64,000 nt of DNA from Andrena cerasifolii (lineage: Eukaryota; Arthropoda; Insecta; Hymenoptera; Andrenidae). This document shows, one piece after another, positions 50,225 to 60,655 of this stretch. How positions within the stretch are numbered: the stretch's first letter is position 1; each line of letters begins with the position of its first letter. The stretch lies in the NCBI RefSeq assembly GCF_050908995.1, contig NC_135120.1, positions 20,163,433-20,227,432 of the forward strand, in the 5' to 3' direction. Made by a program: the position numbers and the translations under genes. A model generated the notes under the pieces. That model saw only the letters and a program-made list of their open reading frames with translations, ran no database searches and had not been told where the DNA came from.

Positions 50225-51725
50225 ATTATTATTATTATTAATATACGGGAAAACCCATAGTTTACAAATTTCTATACAGTGAAATTACAGAGTCCGAGCA
50301 CTAATATTTATACAGTATTGAGTGTGAATAGGATTAGTCAGTAAGCATTTGAGGAACACCTAGGCATCGCAGGGGCACCAATTTTAATTCATCAACTGCG
50401 TTTGCAGCGAACAGGCGCCGCCGGTGCAACTCCGCGCAGGAGACGCGCAAAAACGTATGTACAACCCCTGGCAAATCCCGCGAATTATAATGACTCGGAA
50501 TTTTGGAGACTCTTCCGCATTCGAGGAAAGCCCAGAATGCCGCCGGCGTCTGTGTACGCGTTAAGCTCTTCGCATAGTGCATCGCGGCGGAAACTAACAG
50601 TAAGTATTAGGAGTTGGAAATTTCAAAGAGATTATATCGAATTAAGCCGGCCGGAAGTTCGAGTATAAGAGGGATGCCTCTACACGCGTTCGGGACGAAA
50701 CAACGTTTCACAAGGACGGTTATTTCGCGAAAGCATTTCGAATAATATGAACTGCTTTACTCCGAAGTACCTGCTCGCTCTTTTCTTCTGCTCTGAAAAG
50801 TTTGCGAGCGCTAAATAATTCAGCATTAACGCCTGTCCTTAACTCGAGCACTCTTTTCTCACAGAAACCGCGTGGCACGTTTATCAAAATCTCTGAAGAC
50901 GTTCCGATGCTACAATTGCCGAGGTTTCAGGTCGGATAATTATTGTTTGCCTCCCAGCTGCCTTGAGGACCCTGGTTCGGGGATTTTTCAAACGCCCGAA
51001 AGGAGCGCAGAACGATGATTTCACGTGGAACGAAAATCGCAGTGGAAACGCAGTTAATCAAGAGTCCTCGTCCCATCATTCACGCGGAGTAGCACTCAGC
51101 GGGGTGGGTTTAGGTGGAATTTAAATGGTAATTTTCGCCGGATTACACGTTACGGGGTTATTTCCGCCACGGTTTCAGGTCTCGCCCCCTAATGCCGCCT
51201 TATTTTCATTGCGTTCGGTCGAGTACGCCATAAATAATGCTCGTTGCTTGTTTTGCGAGCCGCATGCATCACATTTATAATACACTTGAGATAGGTATGT
51301 GCCCCGCGTATCCGGCGGTGCGCTATCATATAATTTTAACGGGTACAACGTGGCCTTTTACGTTTACGAGAGTCGTTTGGCATGACATTAATTCCCTCGC
51401 GCCGCCACGTTCCGAAACACGTGACCGTTCTAAAGCCACGCGAGCCCGCGTGCCCCCCTTCCCTCTGCCTTTCTATCAATTCATATTAATCGTTTCTAAC
51501 TAGACGATCTTACATAAGAACAGTAAACGAAGAAAGCCAAACGAAAGAGATCGCCAGTAAAAACGTGCGCAAACACTCGAGAGAATCAAGCAACTAATCG
51601 ATTGGGGACCGGAAGTAGATTGCTGGAGATTGCGGTGCATTAAGATACGACGATTACGATAACAGAGAACGAGACACGAAGCAAAGTGAAAGAAAAGAAA
51701 CTAAGAGCGAAGAAACGCAACTAAT
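48847..51725. other. Intergenic, no gene supported
   Basis: Apart from the TTA microsatellite at 50141-50241, this region holds chance frames only. A 137-codon frame at 49259-49672 is contradicted by overlapping frames on the other strand. Confidence 0.35.
50141..50241. repeat. (TTA)n microsatellite, interrupted
   Basis: Three TTA/ATT runs are separated by TTTTTAAATTTT and TAATATTA interruptions. Sequence read directly. Confidence 0.92.
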
Positions 51726-52156
51726 CAGGGAACATCCCGAAATTGGAAATTCAAAAAATTCTGAAACTTTGTGAATATGCAGGGAATTTCCTCCTGATTA
51801 CAACGAAATTTTTACTTGCTGCCCAAATTCAATCTAAGGGGGTGTAATTGATCCCTGAAAAATCCGTTTTTTTTCGATTTTTTGTTATAATTCGTGAACT
51901 GTAAAATAATTGTATACCAAATGCTAGATCTAATTAAAACAAGTAACTTTTGTCTTGAAACTTTTTGTTCTATCTCTTACAGTTCGCGAGTTATAACAGA
52001 AAATCGGAAAATAGCCGAATTTTCAGGAGTTAATTTCACCCCCCTCGAGTGAGTTTGGGCATCAAACAAAAATTGCGTTGCAAGCAGGAGGAAATCCCCT
52101 ACGTATTCACAAAGTTTCAGAATTTTTTGAATTCTCGGGTTCGGGATCTTCCCTTG
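51726..52156. mobile_element. Palindromic MITE, CAAGGGAAGATC family, copy 3
   Basis: The left end CAGGGAACATCCCGAAATTG is slightly decayed. The right end TTCGGGATCTTCCCTTG is identical to that of copy 1. It shares TTGCTGCCCAAATT, GGAAATTTCCTCCTGATTAC-like sequence and the ATTCAAAAAATTC block with the copy at 12070. It has no ORF. Confidence 0.83.
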
Positions 52157-52924
52157 TAAGCCGATTACTTAATCAAATCAGAGAACTAGCAATTCGACGT
52201 CGATCGTCGTGCACGTCATCCGGCATTAATTACTTATCATCCCTCATAAGCAGGCTGAACGCAACGTTGCAAGTGCACCGAGGCCGGCCCTCGGTGCAGC
52301 TCGTCTGACAGGACGCGGCGTTATCTACTGCAACCGTATCGCATGATTAAGACGCTTCCGCGAAAACCGATATCCACTTTCCTTACCGTTTAAGCGTTAA
52401 CTCCCTCTCCGTATCCGCTTTTTCTCTCTCTCTCACTCGAGCCTTCCGTTACCAGCACCTCCAGCACGCCCTCGGAACTCTCGATCTTCCTCTCGGTTCG
52501 CGGCCCTTGTTTCACGGCTGTTTTCCACCCTCCTCGTGTAGAACTCGCGCCCCCCAATCCCGCCCCATCCCTATCGGGTCCCGCGGAGCACGGCTTGAGA
52601 GTCAAAGTCGAGGGAGGAAATTTTATTTCGCCCAATCAGCCCAGACACCTCGCGGAGCTGTCGGGAAGTTTTTTTTTTTCACGCATCAGTTGACAGCAGG
52701 GAGCCGAGGGGTGGATGGCGAAAGTTGGCGAGGAGCGGCTTCCGCGTCTTCCAATCGCGACCGGAAGCCCGGTTATTTCTCTCCGTTGTTCACGCGTCAC
52801 GTGACGACTCGGCCGAGACGGCGCAATCAATCTAGCTTTAATGTAGATATCGAATCTGTCCGGCTTATCGGCGTACTTTTGCTACACTGATTTCAAAGCG
52901 GACACGGACAGTCGGCCGCCAGAC
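52157..52924. other. Upstream region of the first trypsin-like gene
   Basis: CpG-rich, with overlapping chance frames at 52390-52890. It probably holds the promoter and 5' leader of the gene starting at 52925. I see no good TATA box at the expected distance. Confidence 0.4.
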
Positions 52925-54424
52925 ATGCTGTCCAACGCGTTGCTCCCGTTGCTCCTCGCGATCTGCGTGATCGCGACCGCGAACTGCTATAGCCCTAGGA
53001 TCATAGGAGGGAGCAACACGAGCATCGACATGTTCCCGTATCAAGTAACACTTCTTTCATTTACGAGACTTCGTCGCGATTGCTACGGATAGATGCTGGG
53101 CGTAGTTCAGCAATGACGAGCAATAAATTAACGGTTTCTGCATTAGGTGTCCATTCACGACAAGGGCGAGTTCAAATGCGGGGGCTCCATGATCAGTAAA
53201 AACTGGGTGCTAACGGCCGCGCATTGCGTCTCCAGGTTCGTACAGATTGAAATCACGGGACAACGTGGGGCGACTGTTTGGAGAATTGATTAATTGCCGC
53301 GTTCTGTTCTGGAAGGGGGGTGTGTGGTTAATTGCGACTATCTTGCAGATCTAGAGCAGCGGATTTAAATATTCGCGTCCACAGTACTTATAGCGACAGG
53401 GGGGGTACGTTGATTGACAATGTGAAACAAATAAAAATTCATCAGGACTACAGTCCCAGCACTTTGGAGTACGACGCTGCTTTGATTGAGGTATGTTGCT
53501 GATTATAATTGTGCAATCACGTATCACGATACTGTTGGCAATGATATCTGTTGGTTTTGTTTAACCAATGAAAGTTCATTTATGCAAAAATTATATTTTA
53601 TATTACTCTTCTGGAATGCACGAGAGGACAGGGCTGTAATTTTTATGTCAGGATGTTCGTAGCGATAGCATGACCAACTGATAGAGCCCATGTGCTTGAC
53701 GGATCTCTCCTCAAGAATTCATTGTGCCGAATCGTTTCGTCCTATAAAGACGTTCCTTCCAAGTGTCCTGAATAAAATCAAGATTCAGAACTGTTACTGT
53801 GCCTTGAGTTCCGTGGCCTAATTCCCAATAATCGCCAGTGAAAAACTTATCACCTCTTAGGGTTAACCAACCAGTAATTGACCGCATACCAGTGAATTAC
53901 CATTAGGCAAATTATAAATTTAATTATAAATAGTTTGGCGAAACGCGCGGTGCCGACAGTGTTATATCACTCCACGAATAAGTATTACCGTTTCGACACA
54001 AAAGATGTTCAAAGTTGAAAATTTGCAGTTTTTTTTTCAAAATCGAATTTCTCAAAAACTGAGGGTGATGGCGACAAACGGTTTGCGGATTCGGTTTCAC
54101 GGCATGAAAACCTATAAGATACGGCTATTGAATGTTACAAGTCCGGAGGGCTGTCGATCTGTGTAATAGAGAAAATAAATCTTAGTTTTCGATTTTGGAT
54201 GACTATAACAATCCCCATACCATCGCCCAACGGAAAATAATTTTTTGAAGAGGCTTATGCCACCGTTTGTACATATATATCTACTCTAGTGTGATTGCCT
54301 CTTTCTCAACGCCACATTCGGGAATTTATTTAACCAAACACTATAAGTCTATATTGTCTGGCGTTTTGCCTGCATATTAAGATATGTTTCAAGTAATACT
54401 CAGAATTTTTTTGAGCTTTTTTAT

Positions 54425-54465
<41 letters not shown>

Positions 54466-56300
54466 CGCTCATATAAAAAAGCTATATATATATATATAAT
54501 ACGCTCATATAAAAAAGCTCAAAAAAATTCTGAGTATTACTTGAAACATATCTTAATATGCAGGCAAAACGCCAAACAGTATAGACATATAGTTTTTGGT
54601 GAAATAAATTCCCGAATGAGGCGTTGAGAAAGGGGCAATCGCACTAGAGTACCCCATCAAACCATCCCTAACTTACCACCCCCCTTTATCTTGGCTACGT
54701 CAGTGCGTAACGTTGGAAATTGATCGGAGATGGGTTTCTGTAGCTGGGGTCGCCGATACCGTACCCGTCGCCTGTCGACCTGGCGGATACTACGACCGTC
54801 GTGACGACCGGAAGTAACGCGGTGGTGACCGGATGGGGCGCGACCACGGTGAGTCATGCTTTTTTCCCCGTCCCCTGCGGCAATGTGTATTGCGTTTTGA
54901 CGGTTGTTGCATAGGTAAACGGTGTTTGACGGTGGCTCGATGCTTCGGTCAACGGTGACGTACGCCGAGGCTGATTACCCGCTGCGAACTCGCGCAAACA
55001 TTAACGTCCGTTTGCCGATCGGCCGACAATGTTCGGTCGCCACGGCAAACATTCGCCGCGTTTGCTGCGCCTTCGGGACGAGCTGCAGCTCGAACTCGGC
55101 TGACCACTTGCATAATATGCAACCGCTTTGCAGAATCCGGGCCCGAAGTCCGACGTCCTCCAGACCCTGGCGATGCCCATCGTTGATCAGGCCAAGTGCA
55201 GGGATATCTTCAATGGCGTGCACTCGGTGACCAATGTGATGCTGTGCGCGGGCAGTTTGTCCGGTGGCAAGGATGTTTGCCGGGTAACGATGTTTTCACT
55301 TCTATTTGAGAAATTAGACGTCGATGAGGCCTGTAGCTTTGCTCCTCGTTTCGATCCTTTCGAATTATAGGAATTTCGAATTATAGTTTCGTGCTTGTAG
55401 AATATGCTCTATGAGCAATGACACTTGCGGCAATGCTCGAGGTCTGGTGAAAAAGAAGCGAGTTTGAATACTCTGCTTGCACCTTACCACGGTCTTGTGA
55501 AGATCTAGCGAACGTTCGTTAGTTGGAATCTAATAAGTAGATATCACATTGTGCGGAGATAAATAGGTATTGATTTGTATAAGTAATGATGCGCTATCAA
55601 ATTCCGGGAATGGATACATACTTTAGAAAGGACAGGTACCCGATAACATCTGACACATATAGGCAAGGTGTATACTTTGTGCATAAAATTCCATCTAAAT
55701 CTGAAGTCGATATTCGATCAATAATGATCGACCAGTATCAGATATGAGGTATCGTCGCGGATCATTAATGAGGTAGTAAGCTTTTTGGCAGGAGCTATTC
55801 GTGAACTGATTATCGAAACGTGCCTTGATACGTATCTTTCTGACAGTCTTATCATTTCTCGGTACCATCGGTGAGACGAAAATTAGGGTTCTAAACGGTG
55901 CCCCTTTATTCTCGATTCTCATAGTGGAATTTAACAATGGAATCCAGCCCATGGCAGAGTATATACTCTCGTTTCAATATGGCGCAGAGGAGCTCTGATA
56001 TTGCGTTGGCTCGTTTCGTTATTTGAGAAACGAAATTACTAGCCAGCACATTTTTATCTCGATGTACCTATGCTTAATATTTCGCTGTTGATTCCCGTAA
56101 CACCAGGGGTAGTTTGAACTTTAGAAACGGTTTGTTTGCGTGTGTTGGCGCAGGGGGACTCAGGAGGGCCGCTGGTGCTGAATGGTGCTCAAATTGGAAT
56201 CGTGTCCTGGGGCCTGGAGTGCGCCAAGCCTGGCTACCCTGGCGTGTACACGCGAGTGTCTGCCATACGACGTTGGATAAAGACGGTGACGATGGTGTAG
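52925..56300 (+). CDS. Trypsin-like serine protease (S1), complete, 250 residues
   Basis: Six exons: 52925-53044, 53147-53235, 53349-53490, 54744-54848, 55134-55283 and 56154-56300 (stop TAG). All have GT-AG borders and consistent phase. The protein is a secreted zymogen with a signal peptide at about residues 1-19 and activation after Arg25 before IIGGSN. The catalytic triad is complete: His66 (TAAHC), Asp112 (YDAALI) and Ser205 (GDSGGP). Asp199 at the S1 position (KDVCRGDSGG) predicts cleavage after Lys or Arg. GWG occurs in exon 4 and SWG, PGVYTRV in exon 6. The length is normal for a single-domain insect trypsin, with no clip domain. It is probably a digestive or otherwise secreted enzyme. 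The exon 4 acceptor (TTTCTGTAG) has a weak pyrimidine tract and is the least certain border. Confidence 0.93.
54282..54651. mobile_element. Palindromic element with AT-repeat core in the trypsin gene intron
   Basis: The left end TACTCTAGTGTGATTGCC pairs with the right end GGCAATCGCACTAGAGTA. The arms continue to pair for about 140 bases, including TATTAAGATATGTTTCAAG and its complement. The centre is an (AT)n run plus a duplicated TATAATACGCTCATATAAA-like unit. It lies within intron 3 (53491-54743), about 90 bases before the exon 4 acceptor. The family is unknown. Confidence 0.75.
54428..54462. repeat. (AT)n microsatellite
   Basis: About 17 AT units at the centre of the surrounding palindrome. 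A second, shorter run lies at about 54484-54498. Confidence 0.9.
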
Positions 56301-56938
56301 AATTAATATTACCCTCTGTCGTATGTATATATAATAATTCTTTACTGCGCAGTAAATATTGTGAAAGTAACAAGCAGATAAAAACACAAATACATAGGAT
56401 AAGAAAACAAGGGAGAGAGAAATAATAGTGTTAGAAATTATATAATACATGTAAAAGTTGAAGTAGAATGTAAAAGGTGAGGTACAGCTATCAGCTGTTG
56501 TTGAGCCAGTTAACTCGCTCGCAGATCAAATATTTTTCTATGAATTAATTACAAGAAAATGGATGCAAATTGTGACTAATTCTTGTGGGTAATGTTTATT
56601 AATACTATAAACTGTAAAAAAAAAATTTTTGTAACATGTAAGTACCTACACGTATATGACAGCGTTACAGTCGTCTGAAGTTTAAGCGCTTTTTTCGCCA
56701 TATCAGTGTAGTCAAATAAAAATGATGTACCTACGCAAGCATTTCGTAATAAATCTTCTGTTCCCCAAAAAACATGCGTTCACCCTGACGTTTAAGATTC
56801 TGTGGCACCATTCAACATTCCTTGACTTGCCTCAACTGCATTCCTCACTCCCATGCCACAATTGTTTCCGTAGTTGTAGCAGTATCTCGCTCACAGCTTG
56901 GAGCAGCCAATTGATTACCGTTCCGCCTTAACCAATCT
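56301..56938. other. 3' flank of the trypsin gene
   Basis: AT-rich, the probable 3' untranslated region and spacer. No further exon is seen. Confidence 0.4.
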
Positions 56939-57175
56939 CATAGCACAGAGGTGCGCAGGGAGCCGTTTTTAGCGCCTAGCTGCGAGCAACCCGCCTGTCC
57001 CGTTGCTAAGGTTAGAATCGGTGAGGCGAACTGCAGTAGTGTACGTCCATTTGGTATGACTTGAACCCAGCTATATACACTACCGCAGCTCTCCTCACCG
57101 ATTCTAACCTTAGCAACGGGACAGGCGGATTGCTCGCAGCTAGGCGCTAAAAACGGCTCCCTGCGCACCCCTATG
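56939..57175. repeat. Near-perfect GC-rich hairpin (inverted repeat about 100 bases per arm)
   Basis: The left arm contains GTGCGCAGGGAGCCGTTTTT, TAGCGCCTAGCTGCGAGCAA and TTGCTAAGGTTAGAATCGGT, each found as its exact or near-exact complement in the right arm. The loop is about 30 bases near 57050. The outer ends are CATAG and CTATG. It could be a short MITE or an inverted duplication, and transcribed it would fold into a long hairpin. I see no target duplication. Confidence 0.85.
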
Positions 57176-58044
57176 ACACGTAAGGCTAATAAATGAACAC
57201 TATTATAAAATTATGTTCGCAACGCGATTGATTCCACGCGCTGCAAAAATTCTTTGGATATGGAGCAATAAATTAAAAGAAGTCTCTAATTAATTAGTTG
57301 CTTATTTTACTAACTTATTTTACCCATTTTAATAAAAAAATGTCCATTCACTGGTACATGTCCGTTTACTGGTAAATCCACCCCACAATAGATCGCACCG
57401 TGCAATGAACACAAGGGCGAAAAACTGGAGCAGAACCAGTCTACTACTTCCTTGGATCGAATGAGTTGCCTATTCCTCGTTGGCGCGTTAACTCCAGACG
57501 CGAAAACCGTGGCGAGGTTTAATGCGCGACGGGCGAAATTCAAACATCATTCGGCCGATGTTTTAAAACGCGAGTTAAATTTAAACTCTGAGAGGCGGTA
57601 AAACCAGCGTCCACCGGTCCGCTCTCAATCACCGCTGAACGAAAAATAATTCGGTGCAACTATCGCGGGGCACGAGTTTTACGTGGAGTGTACCTAAAAC
57701 GACCCCGACGAACAGCGAAAATTTAATTCCTGATTCGGCGCCAGCGTGTTCACGACGAATGTGGGCGCCGATCAATTACGGGGGGCACTCTTTCGCGAGC
57801 ATTTTAGAGCAATTAACGCTTCTTGCGTACCGGGGTCAGGATGATTAAGCAATTCCTACTTCCCGGCTGTCCACGGAGATTGCGAGATCGCTGGAATAGA
57901 TACTCCGCGGAACTGCTCCTTTTCCTGGAAGGTTTCGGTAATTTCAAGCGCCTTCGAAGCGTGTCAACGAATTCCCTCGGCTTCCATTACCAACGGCAGT
58001 AAAAATCGCTGCGACGATGAACTTTGGACAGTTACAAAGCGACC
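57176..58044. other. Intergenic, no gene seen
   Basis: Mixed composition with short frames only. Confidence 0.35.
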
Positions 58045-58474
58045 CAAGGAAAGATCCCCACCCCGGAAATTCAAGGAAATATAAATCTTTTGGGGATATG
58101 TAGAGGATATACAGGTGTGTATTACGCAATTTTTTTTTGCTGCCGAAATTCACTCTAAAGGGATGAAATTGACAGCTGAAAATCCGGCCATTTTCAGATT
58201 TTTTATTATGACTCGCGAACTGTAAGAGATACAAAAAAAGTGTTCAGACAAGAGTTACTTGTTTTAATAGGTCTATTATTTGATAATTTACAGTCCTTAC
58301 AATTCGCGAGTTATTAAAAAAAAAATTTGAAAATAGCCAAATTTTCAGGGTTTAATTTCACCCCCTTAGGGTGAATTTGGGCAGCAAAAAAGAATCGGGT
58401 AATACACACTTACACATCCTCTACGTATCCTGAAAGTATCAAAATTTTTTGAATTTTCGGCTTGGGGATCTTGC
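58045..58474. mobile_element. Palindromic MITE, CAAGGGAAGATC family, copy 4
   Basis: The left end is CAAGGAAAGATCCCC and the right end GGGGATCTTG. It shares TTTTTTTGCTGCCGAAATTC, GGGATGAAATTGA and, on the right arm, TTTAATTTCACCCCCTTAGG with the other copies. It has no ORF. Confidence 0.8.
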
Positions 58475-58632
58475 CAGTTAATCATTGCAAGAATCATTCG
58501 TACTCCGCTTAGAAAAACAGATTACAATCCCGATTTTCCCCTGCGAATCTAGCTTGTTCCTTTTGAGCCGCCGATGCTGAACGTCTCACTATGTATTCCC
58601 GCTAACGTAGCCGCTTGAGCACGCGGACTTTA

Positions 58633-59425
58633 TACAGTGACTTGCATTAATATTCGGACACTTTTTAAAATCGCATAACTTTTTTAGAATTGGTACAAAC
58701 GACTGAGAAGCTAGAAGGATTAGTTTGCTAAATGACGTAGTTGGTCGTTTTGAAAAAAAAAAATGTATTTGGTTGAAATAGCAAAAAGAATAGTAAAGGT
58801 AGATTTTTAAACTTTTTTTGTGAGCTCGTATCCCGCTGATTTCGGGAATTTTCGCGAGTCTCGTCCTTATTCTGCGATCTTTAAACGTTTGTAGCTCGGA
58901 GCAACGTTAACCGATTTTGATGAAGTTTTAGGCACGTATACAACTTACTGCAATCTACAAACGGTTTTTTTTGAATTTTCATTACAAGCTCACAAAAAGA
59001 AGTTTAAAAATCGACCTTTACTATTCTGTTCGCTATTCCAACCAAATACATTTCTTTTCAAAACGACGAAACGCGTCAGTTAGCAAACTAATCCTTCTAG
59101 CTTCTAAAAAAAAAAAAACTCAAGTCGTTTGAACCAATTCTAAAAAAGTTATGCGATTTTAAAAAGTGTCCGAATATTAATGCAAGTCACTGTAAACGGT
59201 TTTTTTTTGAATTTTCATTACAAGCTCACAAAAAAAAGTTTAAAAATCGACCTTTACTATTCTTTTTGCTATTCCAACCAAATACATTTCTTTTCAAAAC
59301 GACGAAACGCGTCAGTTAGCAAACTAATCCTTCTAGCTTCTCAAAAAAACTCAAGTCGTTTGGACCAATTCTAAAAAAGTTATGCGACTTTAAAAAGTGT
59401 CCGATTATTAATGCGAGTCACTGTA
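58633..59425. mobile_element. Tc1-type palindromic MITE with duplicated right arm
   Basis: It starts TACAGTGACTTGCATTAATA at 58633. The matching inverted end CAAGTCACTGTA closes at 59194. The right arm is then repeated almost exactly (59195-59425), closing with a second GAGTCACTGTA. CAGTGACTTGCA ends with TA outside resemble Tc1/mariner termini (family knowledge). No transposase frame remains. Confidence 0.82.
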
Positions 59426-60655
59426 GCTCGACACAGTTCCAATCGAAGCGTCCCATCGCGCGAAGTATGTACAGCCTATAGACGGGGACTCTCCTTTACG
59501 CAATTTACAGTTGCTCGGCTCGGGACGAGGAAAAGTTGGCGACAACGGGATCGAAGTGGCAGCACGAGCAACAAGGCGGCCGCGTATAGGTACACGGCGG
59601 GTACTTGATGAAAGAACTGGCTGCTCACGACGAAACCCCCTAATGAAAAGGCGTCCTCTTTGCTGCAGGTACGCGCGTTGCTCGCGTTGGATGCTCCTCG
59701 CGTAAGCTGCCCTCGTTCACACCTACTCCCGCTTGTGCACGGCCGTTCGTCATCGGGAATTATTAATTTTACAGTCGACTCGGACGTGCCCGGGCGTCTC
59801 TCGGTCTGCCGTTGCATAAACGGTTTTGCAGGTCCGCACAGGTGGCCGGCTCGTAAAGGGCGGCTGAAACTGGCGTCGCCGTTGTACGTGCCGGCGCTGA
59901 TCGGAGTCTTCGCCTCGTAAAGAGACCCAGCATCGATTCCAACGGAGTTTACCGTGCCCCTTCGCCTTCTAAAGAATCGTGGCGCACCTGGCATACTAAT
60001 GCAACGCGGGGGCACAACAGTCTGTCGTTGTCTGCTTGCTCGCCAGCTTGTGCATCGCGTGCGCCAAACGTTCGTAACGACCGTTCGATACATTTTCTGT
60101 AGTTCGGTTCGTTGTAGTCTCATTGGCCCACCCCTGGAAGCTCCTCAACGCATTCCTCGCGGTAAAATCTCGAAATGGACGCTAGTAGTTACGATATCTG
60201 TGAACTTGATTGGCTTATCACGCGGTGATTAATCTTATCTACCGTCGTTCCGATGAGCCAGTGCCGCGTGTTTGTATCGTTTGTTATGCCGGAGGGATTA
60301 GAATTGGCAGTCGCTTAATCGATCGGCAGAATCTGTGGTAAAGGTGACGTTGAATCTGTGCCTGTTTAATTGTCGCGCGCAGATGGCTTGGCAACCCCGT
60401 AAGAACAGTTGCAACGGCACTTAATTGGTGTGCACAAGAAGAACGACGTTATCGCTCGCTGGCGGCGCTGAGATTTTATTCCTGCTGCTTTTACACAATC
60501 GTCGCGGAATCTGGGTCGACGGTCCGGGGCCTTCGTGGGTCGGAAATGTTTGTCGCGTCCAGGTAAATTGACGCGAACGACATTAACCCGAATATCGAAA
60601 TAAAAGAAGGGCGAGCCTCGCGGTGAACAGGTAGTTCCTCCGACAAGTTACCGCC
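59426..60655. other. Spacer upstream of the second trypsin gene
   Basis: CpG-rich. A 215-codon minus-strand frame (59476-60123) overlaps several plus-strand frames and shows no domain or signal peptide at its start, so I treat it as chance. An ATAAAAG at about 60600, some 50 bases before the start codon at 60656, is a weak TATA candidate. Confidence 0.4.

Noticed and set aside
59476..60123. 215-codon minus-strand frame between the two trypsin genes
   Set aside because: Several plus-strand frames overlap it. Its composition is Arg/Ser/Pro-rich without order, and nothing resembles a known family. It could be reconsidered if RNA-seq supports it.
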